A stretch of DNA of 61,889 bases, taken from NCBI RefSeq assembly GCF_000472385.1, contig NZ_AWZU01000050.1, forward strand, positions 151 through 62,039, given 5' to 3'. This document shows, piece after piece, positions 1 to 10,454 of the stretch. The stretch is from Bradyrhizobium sp. ARR65 (GTDB lineage Bacteria > Pseudomonadota > Alphaproteobacteria > Rhizobiales > Xanthobacteraceae). Position 1 is the stretch's first letter; every line of letters begins with the position of its first letter. The position numbers and the translations under genes were made by a program. Below the pieces are notes generated by a model. The model worked only from the letters and a program-made list of their open reading frames with translations, had not been told where the DNA came from and did not search any database.

Positions 1-77
1 GCCAGCGTGTTTTGCGAGGTCGTCGACTTGCCGATACCGCCCTTCCCGTAGAATGCGATCTGCCGCAGTGAAGCCAT
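1..77 (-). CDS. nifH: Nitrogenase iron protein NifH, N-terminal fragment (continues beyond the window)
   Basis: Only the first 25 codons are in the window, read leftwards from the ATG at 77. The peptide begins MASLRQIAFYGKGGIGKSTT and holds the P-loop GKGGIGKST that binds MgATP in dinitrogenase reductase. NifH is the homodimeric 4Fe-4S protein that passes electrons to the NifDK protein and also acts in FeMo-cofactor maturation. A sigma-54 element at 238-253 and a NifA site at 355-370 lie upstream. It is separated from the other nif structural genes by an accessory block of about 30 kb. The reading is secure for this family; whether the rest of the gene is intact cannot be seen. Confidence 0.97.
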   Translation of the reverse strand, partial: MASLRQIAFYGKGGIGKSTTSQNTL

Positions 78-237
78 GTTGCTCTCCATCAACCGATTTG
101 CCAAAGTTTGCGCGCTCCTCGCGCGCGAGCTTGTTTCTTTCCGAGAAACCGGCACACGGGTTCAAGGGAAGGAGAGCATCGCTCGTCTTGCGCGTCTGCG
201 TGCACTCAGCCCTCACTCAGTGTTGCTGCAGCACAAT

Positions 238-253
238 AGCAATGGCCGTGCCA
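238..253 (-). promoter_or_regulatory. Sigma-54 (-24/-12) promoter of nifH
   Basis: On the minus strand the sequence is TGGCACGGCCATTGCT, a full match to the RpoN consensus TGGCACG-N4-TTGC[AT]. It lies about 160 bp before the nifH ATG, leaving a long leader. The NifA site at 355-370 is about 100 bp further upstream. Confidence 0.93.
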
Positions 254-354
254 GTGCTCTCCGCGGATCTCTAAGCCACTGATTTCGCACGGACAACACT
301 TCGCGCGGTGCCCGATTACGCCCGGTGTTTTGAAGATGACCGAAACCCTGCCGC

Positions 355-370
355 TGTCAGAAACCCGACA
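355..370. promoter_or_regulatory. NifA upstream activator site between nifH and the ArsC-like gene
   Basis: TGT CAGAAACCCG ACA matches the NifA site TGT-N10-ACA exactly. It lies between two divergent sigma-54 elements, about 100 bp from that of nifH and about 180 bp from that at 549-564, so it could serve both genes. Confidence 0.8.
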
Positions 371-548
371 CTCGATCGCTGGCCTCAAACAGCAGAATTC
401 GACTGACAGCACGCTCACGTGCGGAATGGAAACTGCTATCCGGAAGTCGCATGTGTGAGTGCTCGCGAGTACTTCGGCATGCCGCGAGAGCATTCATGCA
501 GACAGAAAGCCGCGCAGCAACACATGTGCGTCGATCACCGAAGTGTGG

Positions 549-564
549 AGGCATTTTTCTTGCA
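549..564 (+). promoter_or_regulatory. Candidate sigma-54 promoter for the ArsC-like gene
   Basis: AGGCATTTTTCTTGCA keeps the invariant GG and GC ten bases apart and a perfect TTGCA -12 element, with changes at the outer -24 positions. It lies 171 bp before the ATG at 736. It is weaker than the nifH element but correctly oriented and next to a NifA site. Confidence 0.55.
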
Positions 565-735
565 CCCGCCTCCTGATCGTCTGCGACAAGCCTGACGTGA
601 CCACCGTTTTTGAAGGCAGCGGGGCCGGACTGCACAGTGCAGCTCACCAATGCTGAGGATGCAAGCCGACCAGGAAACTCATCACCATTGTCGGACGCGA
701 CCGCGCCGCGCCGATCGTGCAGCTTCCAGTTAGCG

Positions 736-1149
736 ATGACCACCATTATTTTCTACCAAAAGCCCGGATGCGCGACCAATGCGCGCCAGATGCAGGCGCT
801 GAACGCGGCCGGCCACAACGTGATTGCAAAGGATATCTCACAGCAGCCGTGGTGTGAGGACGAGCTGCGCTCCTTCTTCGGCGATACGCCGGTCGCATCC
901 TGGTTCAACCGCGCCGCGGGCCGCGTCAAGTCAGGCGAAATCAATCCGGACACATGCGACGCGGCAAGTGCGATCGCGCTGATGCTGGCCTATCCGCTTC
1001 TGATCCGGCGACCGCTGATCGACGCAGATGGTGCACGATGCGCGGGATGCGATCGTGAGCCGGCATTATCGCTACTTGCGGGGAGCACCCGAAATGATCT
1101 GCAGGGCTGTTCGCGCGAGGGAACCGGGGCGCAATGCCCGGGGACGTGA
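736..1149 (+). CDS. ArsC/Spx-family nitrogenase-associated protein (NifO-like)
   Basis: A 137-residue protein of the ArsC/Spx thioredoxin-fold group that accompanies nif genes. Visible marks are the N-terminal FYQKPGCATNARQ segment with the single redox-type Cys, the central FFGDTPVASWFNRAA segment and the DPLLIRRPL-like strand, here AYPLLIRRPLID. The C-terminal tail carries two more Cys, as in relatives. Length fits the family. The ATG at 736 was chosen because family members begin with a short strand directly before the PGC motif; no strong ribosome site is visible. It is divergent from nifH and preceded by a sigma-54-like element and a NifA site, so expression together with nitrogenase is expected. 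The exact biochemical role of this family is not settled; influence on Mo or Fe-S supply is only a suggestion. Confidence 0.85.
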   Translation: MTTIIFYQKPGCATNARQMQALNAAGHNVIAKDISQQPWCEDELRSFFGDTPVASWFNRAAGRVKSGEINPDTCDAASAIALMLAYPLLIRRPLIDADGARCAGCDREPALSLLAGSTRNDLQGCSREGTGAQCPGT

Positions 1150-2205
1150 GAACCTTCAGAAGTCACTGAGCTCGGATACATGGCGCAGAATCGGCGAGAA
1201 GGCCTGCCCGAGCGGCAACTGCGGGTCGGCCGCCGGTCCTCCGGCAGCATGGGCTGCACTCGCTACGGGCGTGTGCGGCGCTCTCGTGTCGCGCGGGGTA
1301 CGACCGAATTGGTTGAGACGGCAAAACATGCCTTCCCTGACGTTGCCGTCCTTGTAGGCGCTTTGTTGTAGCAATGTGCATGCTTGCGGGTCGGATTTGG
1401 GGGCATGCCGCATTGATCCGCTGGTGCATGATTTCCTGCCGCGGGCCTCTGGCGTCAGTGCCTCGTCGATGATCCTCTTCGGTCGATCATCTATGATGAG
1501 GAAGCGGCGGGCTCCCTCGCGCTCATGAACGTTTCCAGCACTGGCGGCAGTTTAGATGCGTCCAAGCGCGTCGGTCAGCGCATGGCTTTTGGTCGTTGGC
1601 TCCCACGCGAGCAGCCCGCTGTCATTGATAAAGATAGCCGGTTTTCCGTATGCAGAGCGGCGCGCTTTGATGCAGGTGGAGTTGACACAACCCGATCCGT
1701 ACATTCCGGTGCTGATCACCGGGCAATCGTCTACAGGCTGTGGACCTCGGCGCCCTCGCCACTAGCGGCTCCGCATCACTTCTCTATGCAATCTATAGTT
1801 CAGGGGTCAGGCGCTTGGTCGCCAGCCGGAGGCCCGCTCACATCGAGTTATCGGATGGGGAATACTGTCAGCTTGCCTTCCGTAAAGGCGGTTTCCGCGC
1901 GCTCCAACCGATTGATCAGCTGAATTCCCTCAAGGATCGCGTCTGTCGCGCAGAATTTTGGCACAGATTCCACGCTCATTGCATCAATCACGAGCGAAAG
2001 TTCAGTATGGTCAGAGCGCTTGGCGAAGCACCTCCAGTGGAGCACTGGGCTACGCCTGTGAGGCGCATGAGTCGAAACTCTTGTGCCCATGTCTGTGCAT
2101 GCCGTGAGACTTGGAATGGCCGGCGCCGCGCGTCACGGGCGGGCGCGGTTCTGCGGTGAAAAAAAATCGAGGTCGCTACCGACGTAGCTCCGACAGGAGG
2201 CGACA
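1150..2205. other. About 1 kb without a convincing gene
   Basis: Short open frames occur on both strands, but none shows a recognisable domain, a good start or consistent coding character. The stretch looks like decayed DNA typical of symbiosis islands. Confidence 0.5.
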
Positions 2206-2421
2206 ATGCGTAACAGCTTCCAGAGTTCCCGACACGGTTCGGTAAATCGCTGCGCAATGTGCGGCGGAAAGTTCGGGCTGATCCGTCACTACTACTGGCG
2301 AACACCCCTTTGCTCCAAGACATGCGTCGACCGCTTCATGGCGCGCCGGGCGGCCGACCAAAAATGGTTCGCTGGTCGCGACTTGTTGAATACATGGTCG
2401 CGCGCACCAGACAGACTTTGA
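2206..2421 (+). CDS. Small Zn-binding-type hypothetical protein (CxxC...CSKxC)
   Basis: A 71-residue protein with CAMCGGKFGLIRHYYW followed by LCSKTCVDRF, giving two Cys pairs that could bind one zinc ion, and a basic helical tail. An AGGAGG-type ribosome site lies six bases before the ATG. Small proteins of this pattern (CxxCxGKFGLIRH...FCSKxC) are common in bradyrhizobial genomes and have no known function. It stands alone in otherwise decayed DNA. The pattern match comes from memory of the family, not a search. Confidence 0.65.
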   Translation: MRNSFQSSRHGSVNRCAMCGGKFGLIRHYYWRTPLCSKTCVDRFMARRAADQKWFAGRDLLNTWSRAPDRL

Positions 2422-2755
2422 AGGGGAATGGATTGAATGCCATGCACTAAATCTCTGATGCGGAAAGCCGAGTCTCCGAAGACATCGGTTCACCTTAGCG
2501 AGGGGAGTTGCAATTATCCACGAGATCGGGGCCGGAGGCTATCTTCCAGCGATCATGATCGCCACGAGCTCAATCCAAGAACTCGAGACCAGCTCGATGT
2601 AGGGTAGGATTCTACTGCTGCTACCAGCTGGTAAGAGACAAATCGGCGCACCATAAGCGTCGCTCTGGGAAGATCTGGGATTCAGCGCGACCTCCAAAGC
2701 TCGGATCACTGACAAGATCTCGGACCGAAATGGAGCACACCAGCGGACTTACGGT

Positions 2756-3064
2756 ATGAAATTTGTCCTCGTGAATCATAGAACCCCGCGTGGCGACAGA
2801 GCCTGCACCGGATGTTCTCGCCCGCTTGGTACGGGATACCTGCGAGATGTGGCAACCTGGCGTGAGTATTGCGACTACGATTGCTATCGACAGCGCCAGT
2901 TAATGTGCTTCGCGTTCCCGTATACGCAAGATCTCGTCCCTTTTGGAGTTGCCGCTTTGCTAACGGCGGCTTCGTGCTGGTATCAGGTCGGAGTAGCATC
3001 CATGTCATGGATCAATACAGTGGCGCATCGCGCAAACCCATCTACGGCTGAACGGCCTCGCTAG
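2756..3064 (+). CDS. Small Cys-rich hypothetical protein
   Basis: A 102-residue frame starting MKFVLVNHRTPRGDRACTGC. It has an ACTGCSRPLGTGYLRD segment and a CDYDCY segment, so four Cys in two CxxC-like pairs suggest a zinc ribbon. The first 45 residues resemble a small Rhizobiales protein family (MKFVLVN-RTP start, Y-C-D--CY motif). The C-terminal half looks less constrained and may be a frame-altered tail. No operon partner is visible. Function unknown. Confidence 0.6.
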   Translation: MKFVLVNHRTPRGDRACTGCSRPLGTGYLRDVATWREYCDYDCYRQRQLMCFAFPYTQDLVPFGVAALLTAASCWYQVGVASMSWINTVAHRANPSTAERPR

Positions 3065-3317
3065 ACCTAAGGGTCGGCGAAGCCGTCGGGATCAGCTAGT
3101 GTGTCAGAGGCCACACCAGGCGTTCTCAGCGACTAAGGCCAGCCTAAGGAAATAGCCCAAATGTGCGTCGAGAGCTGGGGCGGGCTCAATCTCTGGATTC
3201 CAACTATCTGGCCATAGCGCGCGAAAGTCCTTACACCAGGATCATGCGAACGTGGCCTTCCGTTACATCTGCAGCTGTTGCAGGGCCCAAGCCATAAAAT
3301 CGTTCAGTCTGGGTGAA

Positions 3318-4117
3318 TCATGATGTCCATGGTTTCGTCGGCGGCATCGAACGCATCGGGAAGCTGGTCGTCTTCGACGAGCTTCACGCCGCATACGCAG
3401 ATATCACCGCCGATTACGGCGACCGCGAGCGGCTCAAGGATTTTTCCGCTGCAAGGACCACTGATGCAAAATCCGTCTGATTATTCAACGATTTCAAGGT
3501 GCATTTGGAAAAAACGCCGAAAATGGCTTCTAATGATATCAATAGGTTGGCGGCCGTTTCCAAAAAGCTCGCTACCCATGACCTTGCCAGCGCAGTGTTT
3601 GGTCATAGGTGATCATGCGATTTGTGAAGGCACGTGGTTTGGCGGCTTCGGAGAAAATCCTCGCGGAGCAGCCCTGGCCCATCCCGCTGCCGCCCGCCGA
3701 TCAGATGCGTGTCACCCGCGTCTGCATCGCGCTCGGCGCCGCCGAACGTTGCAAGACCGGGATGGGATACGCCACGCTAGAGCTCTCGTCGCCAACGCTG
3801 GACGATGAGAGGCCATTTCGCTGTCGGACGCCTCAGCAATACGCATGGCTGGGTTCATGTCTTCGATGACACTACCCTTCCCCTCATCCTGGCCGAGCTT
3901 TCGACCGTCGCCGACTTTCTCGATTACCTACGGAAGAAGGAAGCACTCTACGACGAAGGGAAATATATTATTCTCCGAACTTGATCTGCTGGGCTATCTC
4001 CTCAATCCGTCTCTTCGGACCGGGCAACGCTATGCCCTCCTACGATCCAGTGCGATAGCCACCACAATTACGGCACTTGAGTTCGGATCGGCGCAATTTT
4101 CGATTGCGAATTGCTGA
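3318..4117 (+). pseudogene. Fragments of an unknown decayed gene
   Basis: Two pieces look coding but are broken. The first, 3318-3478, reads HDVHGFVGGIERIGKLVV and FDELHAAYADITADYGDRER and then stops. The second, about 3840-4010, reads VHVFDDTTLPLILAEL and STVADFLDYLRKKEALYDEG, and continues after a frame change as ELDLLGYLL. Both have amphipathic, protein-like composition, unlike the surrounding frames. They may be remains of one gene. I do not recognise the family with certainty. Confidence 0.35.
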
Positions 4118-4196
4118 AGCTACAAATAGCTTCCCCGATCAGCGCGTTAGCTTCACGTAACCATTTGATCCGAGTCTCGGTTTAGGACGTAACGTC

Positions 4197-7100
4197 ATGT
4201 CCCTTCGTCAAGCGGTGGCGGTGACCCTGTCGCTTATTTGCATGGTGACGGCGTTGAGTGCGACGCCGCGCAGCGGGCCCGACAGACCTTTCACGTTCGA
4301 GTTGAAGACCGCTGTTCCTCCAGCCCCGACGTTACGCGCTCTTGCGCTAGCGACGGACGGCTTGGGTGGGGTGATTGTCGGTGATCGCGGCGCTATTCTT
4401 CGTACAGAGGACGCAGGGAAGAGTTGGCGCAAGCCAACGATCGTTCATCCGTCGGATGCAGCTCTCACCGCCGTGAGGTACGTCAGCCAAGCAAGGGTCG
4501 TGGCTGTCGGGGATCTTGCAAAGATCATTTATTCGGAGGACAGCGGGAAAAGCTGGGAGGCTGCGACCTCCCCGGCTGGTTTAGATGCAGTCCTTACTGC
4601 GCTGGCATTCAATAGCGCGACTTCCGGCGTTGCCGTGGGGGACAAAGGAACGATCTTGCGAACAGAAGACGGCGGAAAAAGCTGGTCTAGGGCAGCCACA
4701 CCGCCGAATTTAGAGGCGACCCTCACGGATGTTGCGTTCGGCAGTTCGACAACTGGCCTGGCGGTCGGCAACGACGGCACAATTCTTCGGTCCACGGACG
4801 AAGGCCGAAGTTGGAAAAGCGTTGCGCCCCCGAACATCGCGACCGACTTTCGAGCCTTGGCGTACGTGGACGGCAACAGCGCGATCGTGGTCGGCGTACG
4901 GTATCGGGACCAGGTCCTTAGCGAAATGGCGGGTCCATGGAGGGGCGCCACACCCACTTTTTTGAAGACCGAAGATGGCGGCGACAAGTGGATTGCCGTG
5001 ACGCCTCCGCCGCGAATGGGTTTTGACTTACGTGCGGTGACGGCGCGCCCGGGAAAGATCCAGCTGGCCGTGGGTGATCGCTTGATTGTCTGGTTATCCG
5101 AAGACGGCAGCGTGCGAGGCTCTTCGGTGGCGGGAGGAGGAATATTATTTTCGAAGGACGGCGAGACCTGGCAAATCGGTTCGACGTTCAGCTTCGCGCA
5201 GTTATATGCCGTTTCTTCCGTCGGGCAAACTGCTGGAGTGGCCGTGGGCGGCGGTGGGTATATCTATAAGACCAACGACGGCAAGGACTGGGCAGCGGCG
5301 AGCCGGCCCTCTTATTTCGAGCACGACCTCTTAGCCGTATCCTTCTATAATGAAACCGTGGGATTAGCGGTCGGCGAAGGCGGTGGATTACTGCGAACAG
5401 AAGATGGGGGCAGCGTCTGGAACGCAGTGTCGACGCCTTCTGGATTTGAAGCCGATCTTCACGCTTTATCAAATGTCGGCCCGAACGTCGCCGTGGCGAT
5501 TGGCGATGCCGGCACCATATTGCGGACGCAAGATGGTGGTCAGACGTGGGCAGCTTCCACGACGCCTCCGGGGGTCGATTCAAGGCTTCAAGCCATTTCG
5601 TTCGCCGATCCCACAACGGGCGTTGCGGTGGGTGAAGGACCCATTCTGCGGACGCACGATGCTGGCGTTCATTGGGAGCGCAGCAAGACCGTTCCACCCG
5701 GAATCTCGAAGCTCGAGGCGGTGACTTTCGTCGACGGGAAGACCGGCGTAGCTGTCGGAGCAACTGAGCCTATTTCGACCGGAGGCGCAATACTGCGAAC
5801 GCTGGACGGCGGTGAGAGCTGGACCCAAGCGACGCTTCCCATAAACGTAGGACCGCTGTCGGCGATTGCCATCGTCGATAAGGCAAAGTGGATTGTCGTT
5901 GGGGACTCCGGAACAGTACTCAGGACCCGCGATGCTGGACAAAACTGGGAGCGTGTAAAGCTAGCATCGCCCGTGGCCTCCTCGTTGCGCGCCGTTGCTT
6001 TCGCCAACGGCGCGACGGGCGTCATCATAGGCGAAGACGGGATCGTCCTGCAGACAAAGGACGGCGGGGAAAATTGGCGCCAGCCTGTACTGCCGCCAGA
6101 GATGGATACTCGGTTGCATGCCGTCGCTTTTGCCAGCCCCAACGACGTGGTCGTCGTCGGAAGTAACGGAACCATCCTGCAGTCAGACGATGGTGGGGAC
6201 AACTGGACAAAGGCGACTGTGCCAAACCATATGGAGGCGTCAATCGTCGACGTCGCTTTCGCAAACGCGACGACGGGCCTCGCTGTCGGCGAATCCGGAA
6301 CCGTGCTTAGCACGCGGGACAACGGCAAGACCTGGTCGAGGGACGCCGAATCCGATGCACGCGATATCGAGAGAGTCGCCTTAAGCAAGATCGTACTAGC
6401 GCAGGACGAGAGAGGCGCTGTTATCATTGGGCAGCGCGGTGTACGACTAGCCGCTGTAAGCACCAATTATGCCCCCTATTTGAAGAATTGGGAAAGCGCC
6501 GTCCATCAGACGATCGGCAATGAAATTGCGGTCGAGGTTGAATTGACCGATGACGAGGGTGATCCCATCAAGAACGTCGTTGCCGAATACGCCGTTGTTG
6601 GTGAGCAGGGACCCCTTACGTGGAAGAAACTTCCAAAGACCTTGGAAAGGTCCCAGCACGATGGGTTCTGGCGAGCGAGCTGGTCTCCCCAGGGCGAGGG
6701 AATTGCGGATGGCGTGGTCATACGCCATCGAATCTCAATCAACGATGGTGGCCCTGTCTTGGGGGCACTCATGTTGAAAGACATCACCTATAGAACACTT
6801 TGGGATCGCATTTGGGCTGATCACAAAACCATAGCTCTATCTGTCCTTGGTGGACTATCGCTTCTTGCCATCTATCTTCTGCCGATCGCTGCATTTTTCT
6901 CGATTGCTCCAGCCCGTCTTGCGCTCGCTGGAATTGGAGACCTGGATATGGGATCTCTTGCGGACGGTGGACTGGCCTGGACAAAGATTCCGGCGACGTT
7001 GATACGCCAACTGACGATTCCATGGCTAAAACGCCATCCACGGGTACGCCGCGCGTGGCTTGAGACATACCGTAGGCGTGAGACGGAGCTTGCGAAGCTT

Positions 7101-8444
7101 GCAAAGGATGTTCGCGAGGATTTCCTGAAGAGGGATGACGTTCTGGACGCGTGGGTCGAACGACGCCGGTCACGAGCTGCGGAAGCGCTGGAAAAAACGG
7201 ACATCTTCGCGAAGCGGAAGATTTTCGTCGCCTTGTCCTTACACATTGGGGACCAAACCGACGGTCGCACTATCACGGACCCAGGACCGGAGGATCTTCG
7301 ATTTGTATTTCTGCGCGATCGAGCGGTCGTGAAGATTCTCGGTCTCGGCGGGTGTGGCAAAACGACGTTGGCCTGTGCCTTGGCCCGTTGGTGCCTTGCC
7401 CAGGCCCCGGAGGAATGCCTGCTGCCGTTTCCAGCGATACCCGTTGTGATATCCTCAGACACGACAGACCTGCTCGCTGCAACTTCAGCCGCGTTAAAGA
7501 TGATGCTCGGGACCGAGCAGGAATTGGAGCCGGACGTGGTCGCGGCACTGCTTTCAAAGAGACGGGTCGTTGTGATCGTCGATGGCCTTTCGGAGCGCAG
7601 TCCTGAAATGCAACAGCATCTGGCCACGCTTTACGGAGGCGATACCCCGATAAATGCTCTCGTTGTGACATCGCGCTTAGATTTTGAAGTGGGGCCTGTG
7701 GATCATGTCGCGATTAGACCGCAGCCAATCGACTTGAAGGACCTCACCGCCTTCATTTTCGAGTATCTGAAGAGGCGCGGGTTAACGCGCAATTTTGAAC
7801 CCGAGGCACAGTTCGAATTTGCCCAGCATATTGTACGAATTGTGAAGCTCGGTGGCGGTTTGGCGATCACCCCGCTGCTCGTTACGCTCTTTATCGACTC
7901 CTTGGAGGGCCCGAGGGAAGTCGGTCCTGCTCTGGATTTGCCGCGCAACGTCCCGGAGGTCTACCTCGAATACCTGCGCCGCTTGAACCCGGTGGATCCG
8001 AAAGCACCAAACCGAATTGATCATGACGTCCTAAGAACGGCGGCTTTCGCGTTAGCCGAACTAAGCCTTCAGTTGGATTTCGTTCCGAAGAGCTTCCGTC
8101 GCGTTGACGCGGTGAAAGTACTTGACCGTCAAGGTCTCGCGGCGCCCTCCGCGATTATCGATCGACTTCTTTTGAACGGGATTTTCTCAAGCCAGGATAT
8201 GGCGGGTGTCACGCTGCTCCAGTTCCAGCTCGATCCAATCGCGGAATACATGGCTGCGATCGCCAAGTGTCAGTCATTGGGCGATAGCAGCAAGGCCTGG
8301 GGCAATTTCATGAAAGAGCTTACGGAGGCGCCCGGGTACCCGTTGCGATGCGGCGGTTTCCTGTCCGCTATGTCTGTCTGCTATGCCAGCTATCGAGTTT
8401 CTCTGGCGCTAGCGGATGTGAAGCTGCCTTGGGCAACGAACTAG
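4197..8444 (+). CDS. Membrane-spanning receptor-like protein: signal peptide, about 15 Ycf48/BNR-like propeller repeats, TM segment, NACHT ATPase
   Basis: 1415 residues. The start has a signal-peptide character (MSLRQ, then a hydrophobic run ending VTALSA). Residues about 45-740 hold roughly 15 repeats of the pattern VGDxGTILRTEDGGKSW, as in Ycf48/BNR-type beta-propellers. Residues about 760-870 look like a beta-sandwich. A hydrophobic segment at about 877-905 (LSVLGGLSLLAIYLLPIAAF) would cross the inner membrane. A cytoplasmic NACHT/STAND P-loop module follows: Walker A GLGGCGKTT from residue 1049, Walker B VVVIVDG near 1128 with a degenerate DGLSE, and a VVTSRL sensor. The predicted topology is periplasmic propeller and cytoplasmic switch ATPase. 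STAND ATPases oligomerise on ligand binding; an obvious effector domain is missing, so it may signal to a partner. The gene is intact and is followed by the Gabija-like relic. Role in defence or envelope sensing is inference. Confidence 0.85.
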   Translation: MSLRQAVAVTLSLICMVTALSATPRSGPDRPFTFELKTAVPPAPTLRALALATDGLGGVIVGDRGAILRTEDAGKSWRKPTIVHPSDAALTAVRYVSQARVVAVGDLAKIIYSEDSGKSWEAATSPAGLDAVLTALAFNSATSGVAVGDKGTILRTEDGGKSWSRAATPPNLEATLTDVAFGSSTTGLAVGNDGTILRSTDEGRSWKSVAPPNIATDFRALAYVDGNSAIVVGVRYRDQVLSEMAGPWRGATPTFLKTEDGGDKWIAVTPPPRMGFDLRAVTARPGKIQLAVGDRLIVWLSEDGSVRGSSVAGGGILFSKDGETWQIGSTFSFAQLYAVSSVGQTAGVAVGGGGYIYKTNDGKDWAAASRPSYFEHDLLAVSFYNETVGLAVGEGGGLLRTEDGGSVWNAVSTPSGFEADLHALSNVGPNVAVAIGDAGTILRTQDGGQTWAASTTPPGVDSRLQAISFADPTTGVAVGEGPILRTHDAGVHWERSKTVPPGISKLEAVTFVDGKTGVAVGATEPISTGGAILRTLDGGESWTQATLPINVGPLSAIAIVDKAKWIVVGDSGTVLRTRDAGQNWERVKLASPVASSLRAVAFANGATGVIIGEDGIVLQTKDGGENWRQPVLPPEMDTRLHAVAFASPNDVVVVGSNGTILQSDDGGDNWTKATVPNHMEASIVDVAFANATTGLAVGESGTVLSTRDNGKTWSRDAESDARDIERVALSKIVLAQDERGAVIIGQRGVRLAAVSTNYAPYLKNWESAVHQTIGNEIAVEVELTDDEGDPIKNVVAEYAVVGEQGPLTWKKLPKTLERSQHDGFWRASWSPQGEGIADGVVIRHRISINDGGPVLGALMLKDITYRTLWDRIWADHKTIALSVLGGLSLLAIYLLPIAAFFSIAPARLALAGIGDLDMGSLADGGLAWTKIPATLIRQLTIPWLKRHPRVRRAWLETYRRRETELAKLAKDVREDFLKRDDVLDAWVERRRSRAAEALEKTDIFAKRKIFVALSLHIGDQTDGRTITDPGPEDLRFVFLRDRAVVKILGLGGCGKTTLACALARWCLAQAPEECLLPFPAIPVVISSDTTDLLAATSAALKMMLGTEQELEPDVVAALLSKRRVVVIVDGLSERSPEMQQHLATLYGGDTPINALVVTSRLDFEVGPVDHVAIRPQPIDLKDLTAFIFEYLKRRGLTRNFEPEAQFEFAQHIVRIVKLGGGLAITPLLVTLFIDSLEGPREVGPALDLPRNVPEVYLEYLRRLNPVDPKAPNRIDHDVLRTAAFALAELSLQLDFVPKSFRRVDAVKVLDRQGLAAPSAIIDRLLLNGIFSSQDMAGVTLLQFQLDPIAEYMAAIAKCQSLGDSSKAWGNFMKELTEAPGYPLRCGGFLSAMSVCYASYRVSLALADVKLPWATN

Positions 8445-8495
8445 GGCGTTCGAGCGCATCGGCTACAACTGCTTTATAAGGGAAATTGGTGCATA

Positions 8496-10449
8496 TCCGA
8501 TCTGATCGCAATTTCGGGCTTCCGGTCCTTCGGACCAGAGGTCCACAAGATTGGTTTGGCGGCTGGCCTGACCGGCATTGTTGGCCCAAATGCTTCAGGC
8601 AAGACCGCGCTGCTTCAGGCACTCACAAAGCTGTTCGGCATCAGCCGGGCACAGCGGACCATCTACCGCGCGGACTTCCATCTCCCTGCAGACACACCGC
8701 CTGACGACCGCTCGACGCGTGAGTTGTTCATCGATGTGGTCATTTCCCTGCCCGAGTTGAGCAAGGCGACCGCCGATACCGTGGCGCCCGTGTTCAAACA
8801 CATGCAGATCAAGGGGTCAAAGTCCGTGCCGCGATGCCGCCTGCGGCTTGAGGCCAAATGGGAGGACGACGGCACTGCCGATGGCGAAGTGACCCAGGAG
8901 CTTTATTGGGTTCACACGCTCAATGACGACATCGAAGATAAGGATAAGCACAAGGTTGCGGCGACCGACCGAGGCTTGATTCAGGTCTATTACACTCCAG
9001 CCGCGAGGGACGCGGCAGCACAGATCCGCGCCACGACTGGCGCACTGGCGGCGAGGCTCCTGGGCGCCATCGAGTGGTCAAAGAAAACGCGCGAGGCCGT
9101 CGACACAGCCACAAAGGAACTTTCTGGCGCATTCGGAGGCGAGGCTGCGATTGTGGCCATCAGCGGCGCGCTATCCGAGCGCTGGGACGAACTGGACGAT
9201 GGCAGCGACGCTGATCCGCGGCTGGCGCTGATCGCGCAACGATTCGATCAGGTCGTCGCCAAGATTCAGGTTCTATTTCAATTTGGTTCAGGCAACATCG
9301 AGCGCGGGATCGATGTACTCAGCGATGGCCAGCAGTCGCTTTTTTATTTCTCACTAGCCGCCGCGGCCTTTGATCTCGAACGGAAGGCGGTGACAAAATC
9401 GATCAAGGGATTCCACGCGGACGCGCTTCGTGTGCCGGCACTCAGCATTTTTGCCATCGAAGAACCTGAGAACCATTTATACCCTTACTATTTGCCGCGG
9501 ATCATCAGCCAGGTGAGTCGCTGATCGACACGAATTCGGCGCAGGCGTTGGTCACCAGCCATTCTCCCGCCGTGCTGAGCCGTGTCGAACCTCAAGAAGT
9601 CCGTTATTGCCGCTGCGATCCGAAGACGCGCGAAACGACTGTGCGGTCCGTGAAGCTGCCGGAGGATGACGAGGAAGCCAGCGGGTTCGTGCGCGAGGCC
9701 GTCTTGGCATTCCCGGAATTGTACTTTGCGCGCTTCGTATTGCTGGTCGAGGGCGATTCCGAACAGGTCGTCATGCCGAAATTGGCCGCCGGCAAGGACA
9801 TGCTGATCGATCAGTCCTTCGTGGCCATCGCGCCGCTCGGCGGGCGGCATGTTTAGGATTTCTGGCCCTGCTTGGACATCTCGGGATTCCCTACGCTACC
9901 CTACTCGATCTCGGCCGGACGGGCGGCGCATGGGGCCGGGTCAAGACGACGGTCGAGCAGCTCCTCGCTAACGGCGCGCCCAAGGATAAGGTTCTGGCCG
10001 TCGAGAACGGAGTCTTGTCCGACGAAAATCTAGCCGAGATGCATACATGGGAGGCAACAGCCCACGAGAACCTGAAGCTTGGATTAACGACCTGCAAAAT
10101 TACGGCGTCTTCTTCTCGCAACCGCTTGATTTCGATATGGCTCTACGCCGCCTATCCGCACGCATACGAAAAGGATCATCCCCGAAGGCGGTGGACCAAA
10201 ACTCGACGTTGAAACCGCCGCAAAAGCGGTTCTCGGAAATGACGGCAAGGCGCTACCGGATTATGTCGGCCCGGCGGAGGCGTTCAAGACGCTGATGCCC
10301 GCCTATCGCTACCATTTCATGACGTATAGCAAGCCTGCGACGCACCTGCAGGCGTTCGCCCATCTCGATCCCGGAGCAAATCGCAGAAAACCTGCCAGAG
10401 CCTTGGAAAGCTGCTGAAGCACATTCGCGACAAGGCATCCAGGGACTGA
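8496..10449 (+). pseudogene. Gabija GajA-like OLD-family ATPase/TOPRIM nuclease, frameshifted
   Basis: Reading several frames in turn gives an OLD-family protein of about 650 residues. The N-terminal ATPase has ISGFRSFG, Walker A GPNASGKTALL near 8583 and IEEPENHLYPYY near 9460. A switch-like VTSHSPAVLSR follows, then the TOPRIM start FVLLVEGDSEQVV near 9745 and TLLDLGRTGGAWG near 9895. Frame breaks lie near 9510, 9852, 10078, 10150 and 10370, and no normal start codon precedes the first strand in frame. OLD/TOPRIM proteins cut DNA in Gabija and related anti-phage systems. The stop at 10447-10449 lies five bases before the helicase start, so this was a two-gene operon. With five breaks it is unlikely to yield active protein. 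Confidence 0.8.
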
Positions 10450-10454
10450 TTGCG

